From Humulus lupulus (Eukaryota > Streptophyta > Magnoliopsida > Rosales > Cannabaceae): DNA of 64,000 bases. The stretch spans positions 24,087,107-24,151,106 of the forward strand of contig NC_084802.1 in assembly GCF_963169125.1 (NCBI RefSeq), given 5' to 3'. Position numbers and translations under genes: made by a program. The notes under the pieces were generated by a model that searched no databases, was not told where the DNA came from, and saw only the letters and a list, made by a program, of their open reading frames with translations. The first letter of the stretch is position 1. Each line of letters begins with the position of its first letter. Positions 19,758 to 32,392 of the stretch are shown in pieces.

Positions 19758-20579
19758 TGTTGACGCTATTTTTCGTCAACTTAAAATGTAGAGCACGTAA
19801 ATAGTAAAAAATTATGACCAGAAAAATACAATAAAACAATGAGAGTTTTTTACGTGGTTCAACAGTTAACTCTGCCTAGTTCACGAGTTTTTGTTATTAG
19901 AACTTAGAAAATTTCTGGAAATCCTTCAGGGATGAATTCTCCAGAGTTTCTCTCAAGATCACTAAATTTCGATCCTTTACAAAGGTACATGACTTCTCTA
20001 TTTATAGAGGAAGTCTCAGAATACTATCCCACACGTTCAGGGAAGTTATTCTTTATAATAAATTTAATGGCTTTAAAGCCTGTAACTCCTATATACAAGG
20101 AAACGTCCCCTGAAGACTAGGGGGCGTGCAACCGACTAATAAATATCATTTTATTGTAGGGAAGTTACAACAATAATATGTCTTGAATGCATGGATTGTA
20201 TCTCTTCAACTGACCTATTAAGCCGTTCGAGATCAGCAATCAACATCATGCCCGTCTAAGTCTCTGAGTGAAGTACAAGTTGTCTTGTTTTCCGAAATCA
20301 GTTCGAAAAGGATAAGTACCACCGAGGCTGCCTTACCACGAGCTCACACTTATGCCAAGCTCGGGCCACTCGATTCGAGGTCATCTGACGATGAACATAC
20401 TCCGATGTTCTGTCTTACGAGCTTGCAAGAACTTCGAGGCTGCCCATCTTCGAGGTTGCCACCTGCTTTGAAGGTTCGGAATCTAGATTACAAGCATGTA
20501 TTTCGACCATCTCGAACTCACCCCTGACAGATCCAGCTTTCGAGGTCACAACCTCGAGTCTCGAAATCTGGATGTAACA
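19758..20579 (-). repeat. E2 3' LTR
   Basis: 822 bp, TGTTGACGCT...GGATGTAACA in window orientation. The polypurine tract (TTTTCCCCCTCAAAAG in window orientation, 20580-20595) abuts its inner edge. Confidence 0.92.
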
Positions 20580-20850
20580 TTTTCCCCCTCAAAAGTATTT
20601 GTTCGAATCCTATGAGAAGGAAACTTTTGAACTACTTTCTTCGGGAACCGTACCGTCACATATACTCGAGTGTGGACACGCGTCAGTTGAGTATTGCTTA
20701 TTCAAGATACTCGAGTGCCTCGGTAATCTGCCCACGATCGTTCGCCTGCCACCTTTATGGCACCATCTTGTCTCCTATCCCTGACCATTGGATTTGATAC
20801 GAAATCTGGCCAATGGCCCAGATTACTCCTTCTATTACGATTTCTGATAG

Positions 20851-20862
20851 CCTATATATAAG
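20851..20862 (+). promoter_or_regulatory. TATA box of the E2 antisense gene
   Basis: CCTATATATAAG, a good plant TATA box, lies about 210 bp before the 5'-UTR splice donor (21069) and 740 bp before the ATG (21592). It faces the antisense gene and is independent of the LTR promoter. Confidence 0.6.
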
Positions 20863-21068
20863 ACTTCAATTGTCCTCTTCCTCTCATTTTCACGTTTACC
20901 AAAAGAAAAAAGAGAAGAGAAAACCAGAGGCAAGCCCAGAAAGTGTTTGGTGTTACATGTTCTCTCGGCCAAAGAAACAAAGGACCACTAGCTTGTTCGA
21001 GACCGTGAGATCATACCTGCAGCCTCTTCTTCAGTCATCTGTTTCTTTGCAACCACCATTTTCAGTGT

Positions 21069-21591
21069 GTAAGTGTCTGATCTTAACTTTTATGTATATC
21101 TTCTTTTTTTTCCCTTACGCCCGTTTCTGCCTTTGTTGCTTTTACATTTCTGAGAATGTGCTGGTTTATTCTTTAGTTTGATATACTAGGATACTTTGAT
21201 CGATAGATATTAGTTTAGGTTCCCCATTACTGGTTTTGAATCCAGTTCAAATGTAGGAAGACCCAAATATGGTCTTTTTCCTGGGTTTTCAAATTTTGGA
21301 GGACATATCTTGTACACCAAGATATCAGGTACAAAATCTTGATTTTAAAAAATGCACGATACTCAAAAATACAATTTTTGAATAACTGCCACCTTTTTTC
21401 CTGATATTTCGAGATTCTCAAAAATTAGACCCACTTCCCTCCCTTTTTCGTGAAATACACGTCGTGACACTGAATCGGGTCTCCATGATCGAACTCATCT
21501 CGTATCCAAGCATTTTCGAGCTTGACCCACCAAGATCGTTTTTCTTGATTCCTTGCATGCATGGCCCTCACCATTTTTTCTTTCTTGCTAG
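21069..21591 (+). other. 5'-UTR intron of the E2 antisense gene
   Basis: Donor GTAAGTGTCT at 21069, acceptor TTTCTTTCTTGCTAG ending at 21591, directly before the ATG. Same placement as in E1 (507 versus 523 nt). Confidence 0.6.
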
Positions 21592-24343
21592 ATGTCACAG
21601 AATCTGGAAAGACGGTGGGGGTCGTTGCTTGCCATCCCGTATTCGCCAAAAACTCCGAGCCCGGAGTCGTTGTTTGCCCGGAACCAGCACTTGATTCGCG
21701 AACACGAGTTGAGGTGCAAGCAAGAGGACACTCGAGATCATTTCCAGCGTCAAATAGACGAGGTTGAGGAAGGAAAGAGGAAGAGACTAAGGGTCACCCT
21801 TCACCCGGACCCTGACACCAAGCCTAGACCGATTCCCCTCGACCCTAAACTTAGAGTGATAGTTGCCTTCAAACCAGGTGACCTGCAATTTTCACTGATG
21901 GGGGAGCCCTCTACCTCACACCCGAGGAGGGAATTTTTTGAGACCGAGCACTATTGGAGCTTGGTTACATCGCTAGGCCAGATAGCCGATTACTGGCCTT
22001 TCATGGTATTGGATTGTTAGGCTCGCTAAGGTGTCGAGCCCCTGCCTCCCACGAGCGAAGCTGCCACGCTCCAGGAGATGGAAATCCTGACAACAAGCTG
22101 AGATATGCAGCTTGGAGCCAGGAGCATATGAAGGCAGGAGCGGTACTGCCTTTGAAGTCTTTCTTCAAGGACTTCACAGACTTCGTTGGGTTGGCTCCAT
22201 TCCAGTTCAACACCAATTCTTACAGGGTTCTGTCTACCCTGAGGTCGCTATACCACGAACTGGAGTGGGAAGGACCATCGCCAAAGGAGATCCTATATCT
22301 CTTTTGTTTGAAAAGCAATCCCTCTCGAGCTCGGGGAGGAGATGGCTTCTATTATCTCTCGAGCTACCCCAAGGAGAAAAAGATGTTTGAGGACCTTCCC
22401 AACCATCCTCCTGATTTCAAGAAGGCCTTCTTCTGGACAAATGGCCTGGCTCCATCTCGATACTACTCGTTCAGACAGATTCGTAAGTATTTCAACCTCC
22501 TTATTTTTTATGCTCGGACTTTTGTTTATAGGCCCGTACTTAGTTGAAATGCGTTTGATTTTTCAGCCAACTATCATCGCCCTGCTCCTACTGATGAGAT
22601 GAGGGAGCATAGAGAGACTCTGCTCCAACTCCCTTATGGCAGGAGGTCCCTCTCATACCTTTTGCACGAAGACAAGCTCCGAGCTTGCGGGCTCTTGGTA
22701 AAGGATCAGTCCACCTTTTATTGGTCCAATACAAAATATGACCGATGGGAGCTCGTGCCTCTGCTAATAGGCCTCCTCCCCCCAAGGAGAGAGGTGAGGC
22801 CCCCGCCTCTAATTCGCCAAAGGAGCCCGTAATCAAGGAACGAGGCCAATGATGAAGCCTCGAGCTCGGGCTCGGATGATCAAGGTACAGTCATCCTAAG
22901 CTCAAAAATGTGGTCCCCCTCCCTATTATAGCACAAACCCAATAGGTTAGTATTGCGTGAGGACGATAGAGACCATTTTTATGTATGGACTTGGGTAGAT
23001 GAACGAGTTCATAGGTTCGATAGCTGGCTTGGGAAATACGACACCATGTATAGCCTGAACGAGGTATGTAACGGAATAGCCGTCCAATATGGGACCAACG
23101 ACTATAGGGACCTTTCGAGGTTGACGTCCACCTATAGGGAAGGTACTCCCCCCACCTCTTCTGAAGATGGGGGAATATCATGGTCTCCGAGCTCAAGCTC
23201 AGAGGAGAGTTCCAGTTAGGTTTTTCTCCACTTGTTTTTTTTTTTGTTATACCTTCTATACTTGTTAGCACCATGCTAAATCTTGATTGCAATTGTGCAG
23301 GTGCAATGGACTCTAACCTTGATGCCGTGCTCGCCAGTGGCGAGGGGGCTCAAAAGAGTAAGCGTCCAAGAGGCTCGCAGAGGTCAGACCGACCCTCCAA
23401 GATCCTCAAGCGTACTGAGAAGATTCCACCAGCTCCAACTACTGCGAGCACAACCGAGGACCCGACTGCCCAGGTCGATGCGTCCATCTCGGCCACATCT
23501 ACCGTGCTTCCTCCGGCTACAACTCATCCAGCACTTTGCCCACCCCCGAAAAAAACCCTCGATCTCCAAGTCACACCTGCCGTCGGCCCGACCTCATGTC
23601 GATGAGTTTGTGCTTGATAGTGCCGTCGGGGCCCACGGAGCTGTAATTGGCTCGGATATCCTCTCTCGGGTGGGTCAGAGCCTTACGGGATTCGACGCTG
23701 AGCACTGGGAGTTTGTGAATAAAGCTCGAGACTACAATACTCTTTATGAAAAGAGTATTGAACTTACTGCCGCGGTAATTTTCGCAACTTACTTTTAATT
23801 GCTTATGTGCCTTGGCTTATGTTCTAATTCAACCTCTTTGTGTTTCAGGCTCTTGTTCTCTCGGCTCAGCTTAATTATAAGCTGACCAATGAGGTGCACT
23901 CGAGCATATCTTTGGCCCAGGAGTCGAGGAATCTCCAACTTAAAATGGCTGATGAGCTCAAGGACTCGAAGACAAAGCTTGAAAAGGCGAATGCTCGGCT
24001 TGCGGAGCTGGAGAAAGCTAATGCCAAGCTCGAGGAGGAGAAGGCCGCCACTTTCGAGATAATCGAGAGTGAAAAATCTCGCCTCCTTGCCGAGTACAAA
24101 GAGAAGAAGGACAAGGCGATTGATCAAGCCATGTACAGGATCTGGGCTAGCAACGCCGACTTTGATACCAGCTTCCTGGGCTCTTTCGAGGAAGGGTTTA
24201 TGGAAAAATGGCAAGCTCGGCTTGACGCGGAGGAGGTTGCTCGGGCTGCTCGAGAGACTGCTCAGAAGGATAGTCATGTTATTCGTCCTGGAGAGTCTAG
24301 TGTTGCTGGTGCTGAGAAGGCCAAGGAGACTGCTCCTTCATAA
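21592..24343 (+). pseudogene. E2 antisense additional ORF (spliced, coiled-coil C-terminus)
   Basis: Homologue of the E1 antisense gene with the same exon plan. Exon 1 runs from MSQNLERRWGSLLAIPYSP to the donor GTAAGT at about 22480. It keeps AAWSQEHMKAGAVLPL, FKDFTDFVGLAPFQFNTNSY and FLQ-free LFCLKSNPS. Exon 2 starts at TTTTTCAG near 22567 and carries HRETLLQLPYGRRSLSYLLHEDKL. Exon 3 follows TTGTGCAG near 23300 (KSKRPRGSQRSDRPSK). The coiled-coil exon follows TGTTTCAG near 23849 (LEKANARLAELEKANAKLEEE). Lesions are a 1-nt loss near 21990, a TAA near 22831, and an A-run insertion near 23550. Where E1 has TAG/TGA at 4963 and 5308, E2 has TGG and CGA, so the ancestral gene was open there. Confidence 0.75.
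22953..23219 (+). CDS. Conserved exon-like ORF inside the E2 antisense gene
   Basis: Counterpart of the E1 frame at 5734-6067: TWVDERVHRFDSWLGKYDTM, GIAVQYGTNDYRDLSRLTST and a Ser/acidic tail, ending at the same stop. It lies between a candidate donor (GTACAG near 22885) and the acceptor near 23300. Confidence 0.5.
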   Translation: MREDDRDHFYVWTWVDERVHRFDSWLGKYDTMYSLNEVCNGIAVQYGTNDYRDLSRLTSTYREGTPPTSSEDGGISWSPSSSSEESSS

Positions 24344-24879
24344 ATTTTACTTTGGGGCTGCGTCCCTTTATTTTTGTAATTGCTTTAATTTATGCCCGTA
24401 GGGCTGATACAATTTCTTCTTCTTTTTGGCTTTCTTTTAATATATATGTTTTACATTTCTTGATTTGAAATATTTTGCACATTTTATATTAAATAATCGT
24501 GTATGCTTGTTTATTCGCACAAACATAGTTTGGAATTAGGCTCGAGGTTCAGTGCATTCAGGCACAGTTTGCTCGAATTATCCGCTTCCGATCTCGTTAT
24601 TTGTCAAGGTCGGATATTACTTTAACCATGAACCCGAAAGTACTTGTATGGTGTGTAATGCAAACGGTTTAGTTATATCTTATTTTTTAGTTACTTTTTC
24701 TCGTCCTCGGTTATCTCTCCGAGGTTATGAGTTCGAAACTATTGTTTTATAAGATACTCCAGCCTCGATCTCGACTTAACTCGAAGTGGGTTTATGTTCC
24801 GACTTACTGTCGATTAGCCTTAGCTGGTTTGCTCCAAACCTATTAAGGTCGTGTTTGGTTCGTAATCCATACACTTATA

Positions 24880-25062
24880 TTTTTAATCTGGTTTGCATAT
24901 TTGGTTAAATCCAAACATTTTTATCTTTTGATAGTTTGGTTACATCCAAACTATCTTAGCTCGCGCATTTGGTTACATCCAAACACTTGTATGCTTTTGA
25001 TAATTTGGTTATTTCCAAACTATCTTAGCTCGCGCATTTGGTTACATCCAAACACTTGTATG
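24880..25062. repeat. Short minisatellite, E2 counterpart of the E1 array
   Basis: About 2.5 units of TTTGGTTACATCCAAAC...CTATCTTAGCTCGCGCAT, clearly related to the eight-copy array at 7725-8300 in E1. Confidence 0.8.
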
Positions 25063-25096
25063 TATTTCGTATATGTTACTTTATTTTTCAAGCTGG

Positions 25097-25130
25097 TGGT
25101 ATTTATATATACCAATGATGCCCCCTTAAT
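25097..25130 (-). promoter_or_regulatory. Internal polypurine-like tract (E2)
   Basis: The minus strand reads TTAAGGGGGCATCATTGG followed by a GGTATATATA-rich stretch. Same place as 8317-8344 in E1. Confidence 0.4.
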
Positions 25131-25280
25131 ATCCTATGAATGTGACCATAGGTTATTAGATTAAGAGAGTTTGTAAAAATAAACCACATTAGACGAAATA
25201 AATCTTTAGTTGATAAAATCCAAAAGTAGGCAAAACAGTACAGATAAACAAGCATGGTTACAGGCAACATCCTTCCTACA

Positions 25281-27235
25281 CTATTGATAGTAAGGTCTTA
25301 GGTGTTCGCCATTCCATGCTCGCGGTACTAGGCTCCCATCCAATCTCGCTAACTTGTAGACACCGGGTCGGATGACTGACTCTATCTGGTAGGGTCCTTC
25401 CCAATTTTTCCCAAGCACGCCAGTTGCTGGATCTCGCGTTGCCAAAAATACACACCTTAGCACCAAATCTCCCACACCGAATTTTCGATCCCGAACCCTC
25501 TTGTTGAAGTACCTGGTAGCTCGCTGTTAGTATGCAGCGTTTCTTAGCTGAGCTTCGTTTCTTCTTTCTTCGATCAGGTCTAGGGTTTCTTCAAGCTGAG
25601 TGTGATTCAAGGCTTGGTCATAAGCGCAGGCTCGAATTGTAGGAATTTCGACCTCAACTGGCAACATAGCCTCGCAACTGTACGCCAGAGAGAACGGGGT
25701 ATGTCCTGTCGATGTTCGGGCCGTAGTCCTATATCCCCATAGGACTTGTGGCAATTCTTCAGGCCATCGTCCTTTTGCTTCTTCCAACTTTTTCTTCAGC
25801 GAACTTTTGAGAGTTTTGTTTACAGCTTCGACCTGGCCATTCGCCTGGGGATGAGCTACTGATGAAAAACTCTTTATTATTCCATTTTTTCGCAAAAGTT
25901 GGTGAACAGATCGCTATCAAACTGGGTTCCGTTGTCGGATACAATTTTTCTTGGCATCCCATATTGACATATAATGTTCTTCACTACAAAGTCAAGGACT
26001 TTTTTTAGAGGTTATTGTTGTTAACGGTTCAGCTTCTGTCCACTTCGTGAAGTAGTATACGGCAACTACAACATATTTTACTCCGCCCTTGCCAGTTAGG
26101 AGAGAGCCTACGAGGTCGATTCCCCATACCGCAAATGGCCATGGGGAGGTCATCATGGTCAGCTCGGACGGTGGGGCTCGAGGAATTTTGGCGAATCGCT
26201 GGCACTTATGACACTTCTTTACGTACTCAAAAGAGTCTGACTTGATGGTAGGCCAGAAATAACCTTGGCGTATGATTTTCTTGGACAGGCTATGCCCCCC
26301 AGTATGGTCTCCACAGAACCCTTCGTGAATTTCTTCAATGATTTTCTTGGCTTCGGGTGGAGTCACACACTGAAGTAATGGCATGGAATATCCCCTTCTA
26401 TACAGCCTGCCATCCATGATGGTGTAACGGGGAATTTGATACATCAACTTTCGAGCCTGGTTCCGATCTTTTGGAAGGATGCCGACCTCGAGATATTCGA
26501 CTATTGGAGTCATCCATGTAGGCTCGGAATCAATCATACATATGTCTTCCTGCTCTGGCTCGTTAATACTAGGTGCCGAGAGATGTTCAATTGGAACAAC
26601 ATTTAGCTCATCATTCTCGATGGAAGTAGCGAGCCGAGCTAAGGCATCTGCATTCGAGTTTTGTTCTCGGGGGACCTGTTCGATTGCGTAAAACTCGAAA
26701 TGTTCTAATGCTGTCTTTGCCTTCTCTAAGTAAGCTGCCATTTTCGTGCTACGAGCCTGGTATTCTCCCAAAATTTGGTTAACTACTAGTTGGGAGTCGC
26801 TGTAATAATGTATTGCTTTAGCATTGAGCTCCTTGGCTATACGAAGTCCCACCAATAAAGCCTCGTATTTGGCCTCGTTATTTGATGCGCTGAAGTCGAA
26901 TCTTAAGGCAGAATGGAATCTGCTCCCTGCGGGAGTGATTAAAATAACTCCTGCCCCCGATCCATTTTCATTAGATGACCCATCAACGTAAAGTTTCCAC
27001 AGCTCGTGGGCCGGGGTTATAACTTCATCGTTGGTCATGCCAGTACATTCCACTATAAAGTCTGCCAAGGCTTGTGCCCTGATGGTCGTCCTTGGGTGGT
27101 AGGCGATCTCGAATTGCCCGAGTTCAACCGCCCATTTAAGAAGTCGACCTGAAGCTTCTGGCTTAGACAAGATTTGTCTTAGTGGTTGATCAGTTAATAC
27201 ATGGATGGGGTGCGCCTGAAAGTAGGGTCAATGTT
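25281..27235 (-). pseudogene. E2 archaeal-type RNase H and integrase
   Basis: The longest frame (25992-27170) keeps LYVDGSSNENGSGAGVI, NNEAKYEALLVGL (the catalytic E of NNEAEYEA is present, the second E is K), YSDSQLV and NADALARL. The integrase zinc finger (EIHEGFCGDH, KKCHKCQ) and the first catalytic D (WGIDLVGS) follow. A 1-2-nt change in the T-run at 25996-26006 shifts frame before the second D. The SDNGTQF and NGQVEAVNKTL motifs are still readable in the other frame, with a TAA at 25527-25529. The C-terminus (GDLVLRCVFLATRDPATGVL, ..WNGEHLRPYYQ) is intact in 25281-25475 and includes the GPY-type end. Confidence 0.9.
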
Positions 27236-28425
27236 TTCGAGATGAATGAATTAAGCTGAGAGCTAGCTTTTCCATCAAAGGGTATCTTGACTCTGCCCCC
27301 AGTAATCTTTTACTGACGTAATATACGGGCCTCTGCACCTTTTCTTCCTCTCACACGAGCACTGCACTTATGGCGTGCTCGGTAGTGGCGAGATATAAAT
27401 ATAACACTTCTCCCGTAATAGGTTTTGATAAGATGGGGGGTTCTGCGAGGTGCTTTTTAAGCTCCTGGAAGGCTAACTCGCACTCTTCCGTCCATTCGAA
27501 TTTCTTGCCTCCCCCCCCCCCCCCCCCTCAATAGGTTAAAAAACGAAAGACAACGGTCTGTAGATTTCGAGATAAACCTACTTAGTGCTGCCATCCTGCC
27601 GGTTAAACTTTGGACATCTTTGTGCCTCCGAGGTGAGGGCATGTCGATCAGGGCCTGGATCTTGTCTGGGTTAGCTTCTATTCCACGAGCGTTTACAATT
27701 AAACCCAGGAATTTTCCTGAAGATACCCCAAAGGAGAATTTCTGAGGGTTAAGCTTCATGTTATACTTCCGGAGCACGGCAAAACATTCTTCGAGATCAT
27801 CAACATGGTTATCGTTAAGTTGGGACTTGACTAACATGTCGTCAACATAACTTCCATGTTGTTTCCTATTTGCTCCGAAAACATCATGTTTACGAGCCGC
27901 TGGTATGTGGCCCCAGCATTTTTGAGCCCGAATGGCACAATATAACCCCTTGTCCTTTATGAAGCTCGTATGTTCCTAGTCAGGGGCATGCATGGCAATC
28001 TGGTTATATCCAGAATAGGCATCCATGAACGACATCAGTCCATGTCCTGCCGTGGCATCCACGAGCTGGTCAATCCGTGATAAGGGAAAATAGTCTTTTG
28101 GACAGGCCTTATTGAGATCCGAATAGTCAATGCAGGTTCGCCACGTCCCATTGGGCTTCGGAACCGATACCGGATTGGCTACACAATTGGGGTAAAAAGC
28201 ATCCCTAATGAATCGGTTTGCTTTTAACCTGTCGACTTCCTCTTTCAGTGCCTTCTTTCTATCGTCGTCCAACTGTCTTCGCTTTTGTTGCTTCGGTGGG
28301 AAGCTTTTATCGATATTTAACGCGTGGCTCACAACATTTGGACTTATTCCCACCATGTCTGAATGTGACCACGCGAAGACATCCTAGTTTCTCTTCAGAA
28401 AGCAAATTAATTACTATTTAGTTTC
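27236..28425 (-). pseudogene. E2 reverse transcriptase
   Basis: RT motifs are spread over frames: MVGISPNVVSHALNIDKSFP, NGTWRTCIDYSDLNKACPKD, SFMDAYSGYNQIAMH (28356-27976), then after small deletions near 27940 and 27850 YVDDMLVKSQLN and FLGLIVNARGIEANPDKI (27837-27457). Lesions are a TAG in PDQEHTSF near 27976, about 14 bp lost in the MPFGLKNAG region, 1 nt lost just before YVDD, and a 17-C homopolymer (27511-27527) at the RT/RNase H border. Three stops, including the shared TAG, precede it. Confidence 0.88.
27511..27527. repeat. Poly-C (17) homopolymer
   Basis: Seventeen consecutive C at the place where E1 has CCTCCTCT. It adds glycine codons to the minus-strand frame. Either real homopolymer growth or an assembly/consensus artefact. 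Confidence 0.95.
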
Positions 28426-29281
28426 TTCGCGTAGATGTTTCCCGACCTTCACTGTTCTCGATGGATCTGACTCTTCGAGCTTGACACTCTCGAGCTCTTC
28501 TAATGGCTCGAGGTCAGCTCTTTCCTCCACTCTTGGGTCGATCTCTTCGTCTATCTCTAAGATCGTCCCGTCCTTGTTCTGGATAACGACGAGTGTTTGT
28601 TCGCTCGCCTATTTCTTTCCTCTTACGGAAATGCTATAACATTCCCTCCCGACTAACTGATCTCCCTTCAGCGTCCCGATGCCACTAGAAGTCGGGAACT
28701 TGATGGCCAGATGCCTCACAAACGAGACTGCCCCCAACCCTACTAGGGCGGGTCTCCCGAGTAGTACGTTAGGCTGATGGCAGGTCCACTACCACGAACT
28801 CCATTATCTTGGTCACCGAGACCGGGTAGTCTCCCAAGGTTACTGGGAGTTCGATGGAACCCATACAGGCAATCCCCTCTCCTGAAAATCCGTACAAAGT
28901 TGTTGCACACGCTTTTAGGTCTCAAAGCGCGAGTCCCATCTTTTCTAGGGTGGCCTTATAGAGGATGTTCATGGAGCTCCCATTATCAATGATAACTCGG
29001 TGAACTCTCTTGTTCGCGAGCTGGAGAGTGATGACCAGTGGGTCATTGTGGGGGAAATGAACATGGGACGCATCGTCCTTAGTAAAGGTAATCGGTTGAG
29101 ACTTAACTTTTTGGCATTTTGGAGCTCTAGGTTCAGGTTCATAAGGAGACTCGTTCCCAGTCTTTAGCTCGTTCACATATCGTTTTTGGACATTCCAGCC
29201 CATACCTGCGAGATGGGGTCCCTCCGAGATGGTTATTACGTCTTCTCCATCAATTGGAGGGGGCCTATCTTCTTCCTTGGC
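28426..29281 (-). pseudogene. E2 protease region
   Basis: [19 protein letters not shown], the active site [19 protein letters not shown], then a TGA at 28922-28924 (CGA in E1). A 2-bp loss near 28770 shifts the ARETRPG region. The region ends in KLEESDPSRTVKVG.. and ETK followed by TAG-TAA, the counterpart of the E1 TAG-CAA-TTA site. Confidence 0.82.
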
Positions 29282-31485
29282 TCAGGAATTGTTGTTTTGT
29301 GTAGGTTGTGGCACAGCTGCCCTCTGGCTCGTGGACGCCTGATTAGTATTCTGGTTTTTGACATACTGCCTGAAATAACCTCTCGAGATCAATCCTTCGA
29401 TCTCGTCTTTCAACTGTCGGCACTCATCGGTAGTGTGCCCGGTGTCTCTATGAAATCGACAATATTTGCTGGAGTCCCTCTTGGACTTCTGATTTCTCAT
29501 GGGGTCTGGACGCCTGAAAGGGGCCTGGTTTTCATTAGCCAGGTATATATTCTCCCGAGACTCATTGAGCTCGATGTACACTTTGTATATGGAGAAATAT
29601 CTTTCCCCCTTCTTCTTCTTTCCCCCTTCGGCCTCAGGGTTACTCCCTTCGTTCTTCTTTCTTTTGGAAGGGTTTTCCACAACAGGCTTTGAGGCTGGTG
29701 GGTCCACCGAGGTTGAGGCAGACTTTACGTTTATCGTTGTAGTTACGGGATGAGAGGTCATATTCAGCGTCGACCTCACCTCCTCTACATTGACAAACCT
29801 CTGAGCTCACTTATTAAACTCGGTTAGGGACCTCGCCGATTTTCTCTGCATATCGTCCCAGAGAGCACTTCCTGGCATTACTCCAGCCTGGACAGCCATT
29901 AGAAGACCGCTGTCATCCACATTTCGAGCTCGGGCAACTTCCAAGTTAAACCTCGTAAGGTAACTTTTCAATGTCTCGCCTGGCTGCTGCCGAACGTTAG
30001 TCAGAGTTGATGCCTCAGGTCTAACCCCCATCATGGCTCTGAACTGCTTCTTGAAATCCTTTGATAGCTGATCCCAAGAAGTGATTGAATGTCTTTTATA
30101 TTTCTCGAACCAGCTTTTGGCTGGTCCCGTAAGCGATGCTGGAAATAACATGCATCTGAGCTCGTAACCCACGTTACTTGCTCTCATTATGGTATTGAAT
30201 GTACTCAGATGGCTGTATGGGTTAGACTTTCCCTCAAAAGTTGGGACATGAGGGATCCAAAATCCTTGAGGAAACGGAGTGTTGGAAATATGGGGTGCGA
30301 ACGGTTTGAGCTCCTCGTCAGAATCCTCATGTCGACTCCAACCTTGGTCATTTTGCAAAAGTCTGAAGGCCTTTTCCAACTGATCAATTCTTTCCTGGAT
30401 CGTGTCCGCGAGGGGTCTTTCCTGAAATTGGTTATCATTGATGACAATTCCAGGCTCGCGCCTTCGCAAGGGATCTTTACGCCCATTTAGGCGATCTCTT
30501 AGGTTCGAGTTTGACGAGTTAACATTACCCCGACTCTGATTCAAGTGTTCTCGCAGGTCGGAGTGGTTCCTGTGGTTCCCAGTATTCTTTCGACCTCGAT
30601 CATACATACTGACTGATCTAGTATCTCCTGAGTCGTCACTGGTAAGACTCGTCGCATGATTATTTCGAGATGGGTCTCTCTCATGCTGCCTCGTCTCTGC
30701 AGTGCGAGACCGGGACATTTGACTTCTTGTAGACTTGGCACCTCTCCGCTCCCTGAAGGCTTCTCTATTTCCTTGTTTCCTCCCTGCGCGCCTTTCCTCA
30801 TCACCTCGAACTGGCTGAGCGTTCCTGCGAGGCGGAGAAGGGTATCTTATAGGCGATGGGGGGAATTGTATGGGTGATGGCGGCTGCCACCCATTTCGAG
30901 GCCTAGATGGTCCTGAGTTCGCTCGTGTGGGGCCGGTAACATTCTGCGTGCTACCAGGGATTTAAGTCCGAGCCTCTGTAGGGGTTTGGTTATTCCCAGT
31001 TCCCACTGGTAGCTCCGCAGTTGAATTAACCGGAGCCCTAGCTCGAGTACTTCTTCGGGGTCCCGAGGGAGCAGATGGTTCTGCTGGTGCCGGAGGTTGC
31101 TCTGGCCTGCTTGTGGCAACATTTTTTTGAGGACGTCCACGAGGCCTGCGGGGAGGAACATGCACGTCCCTCAGAGGAGGGGCTTGGTTCTCACGCGGAG
31201 GTGGGGGCTGAGCCGCCTGAGCCTTTGCGGCTAACCTAGCCAACTCCTCATTCCGCTTATTGGCTTCAGCCAATTGTTTTTTTCAGCTGTCGATTTTCAA
31301 GTTCCACAATGGGGACGTACCGTTCAGGATTGTAGTACATATCCTCATCCCTTGGGGCTGGAGGTGCTGGAGGTCCCCGAGAATCGGAGGACTCGCTTCT
31401 CTCTTCAGTATCTGGGTTTACCATTGGCTGCTTCCCAGGGCGTCTTGGATATTTCTTCAGGAATGTTTCGATCATTTGCGACCAT
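29282..31485 (-). pseudogene. E2 gag
   Basis: The ATG at 31483-31485 lies just after the PBS. About 2 nt are lost near 31447, and one extra A in a run near 31280 breaks the N-terminal part. From 30718 down the frame is good: a Ser/Arg-rich basic stretch, WIPHVPTFEGKSNPYSHLST, MLFPASLTGPAKSWFEKY, SWDQLSKDFKKQF and QQPGETLKSYLTRF. After a TGA at 29807-29809 come [20 protein letters not shown] and [24 protein letters not shown] at 29282-29284 ends this section. Both TGAs match CGA (Arg) in the expected sequence. Confidence 0.87.
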
Positions 31486-31511
31486 AACTGTTCGGGGATC
31501 GTACTGCTTAA

Positions 31512-31531
31512 GGCTCTCAATGAAAGTACCA
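31512..31531 (-). promoter_or_regulatory. E2 primer-binding site
   Basis: Minus strand TGGTACTTTCATTGAGAGCC, one base different from E1, three bases from the LTR. Confidence 0.7.
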
Positions 31532-31534
31532 AAC

Positions 31535-32356
31535 TGTTGACGCCGTTTTTCGTCAACTTAAAATGTAAAGCACGTAAACAGTAAAAAATTATGACCAGAA
31601 AAATACAATAAAACAAGGAGAGTTTTTTACGTGGTTCAGCAGTTAACTCTGCCTAGTCCACGAGTCTTTGCTATTAGAACTTAGAAAATTTATGGAAATC
31701 CTTCAGGGATGAATTCTCCAGAGTTTCTCTCAAGATCACTAAATTTCAGTCCTTTACAAAGGTACATGACTTCTCTATTTATAGAGGAAGTCTCAGAATA
31801 CTATCCCACACGTTCAGGGAAGTTATTCTATATAATAAATTTAATGGCTTTAAAGCCTGTAACTCCTATATACAAGGAAACGTCCCCTGAAGACCAGGAG
31901 GTGTGCAACCGACTAATAAATATCTCTTTATTGTAGGGAAGTTACAACAATAATATGTCTTGAATGCATGGACTGTATCTCTTCAAGTGACCTATTAAGC
32001 CGTTCGAGATCAGCAATCAGCATCATGCCCGTCTAAGTCTCTGAGTGAAGTACAAGTTGTCTTGTTTTTCGAAATCAGTTCGGAAAGGGTAAGTACCACC
32101 GAGGCTGCCTTACCCCGAGCTCACACTTATGCCAAGCTCGGGCCACTCGATCCGAGGTCATCTGACGATGAACATACTCCGATGTTCTGTCTTACGAGCT
32201 TGCAAGAACTTCGAGGCTGCCCATCTTCAAGGTTGCCGCCTGCTTTGAAGGTTCGGAATCTAGATTACGAGCATGTATTTCGACCATCTCGAACTCACCC
32301 TTGACGGATCCAGCTTTCGAGGTCACAACCTCAAGTCTCGAAATCTGGATGTAACA
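31535..32356 (-). repeat. E2 5' LTR
   Basis: 822 bp, with TATA box (ATTTATA 31777-31783 in window orientation) and the CGTGG 31630-31634 / CCACG 31658-31662 stem with inner GCAG...CTGC. Confidence 0.92.
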
Positions 32357-32392
32357 ATGATTAAGAACAACCGTACATACGAAAATTATATA

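Larger units (their letters stand above)
19758..32356 (-). mobile_element. E2: second Tat-type Ty3/gypsy element of the E1 family
   Basis: A 12,599-bp element in minus orientation with equal 822-bp LTRs (19758-20579 and 31535-32356). It is flanked by ATAAT (19753-19757) and ATGAT (32357-32361), a target duplication with one substitution. The LTRs differ at about 30 sites by eye, mostly C/T and G/A, so E2 is older than E1. Gene order and antisense gene are as in E1. It carries both nonsense codons and several small indels, so it is more decayed than E1. Confidence 0.94.
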
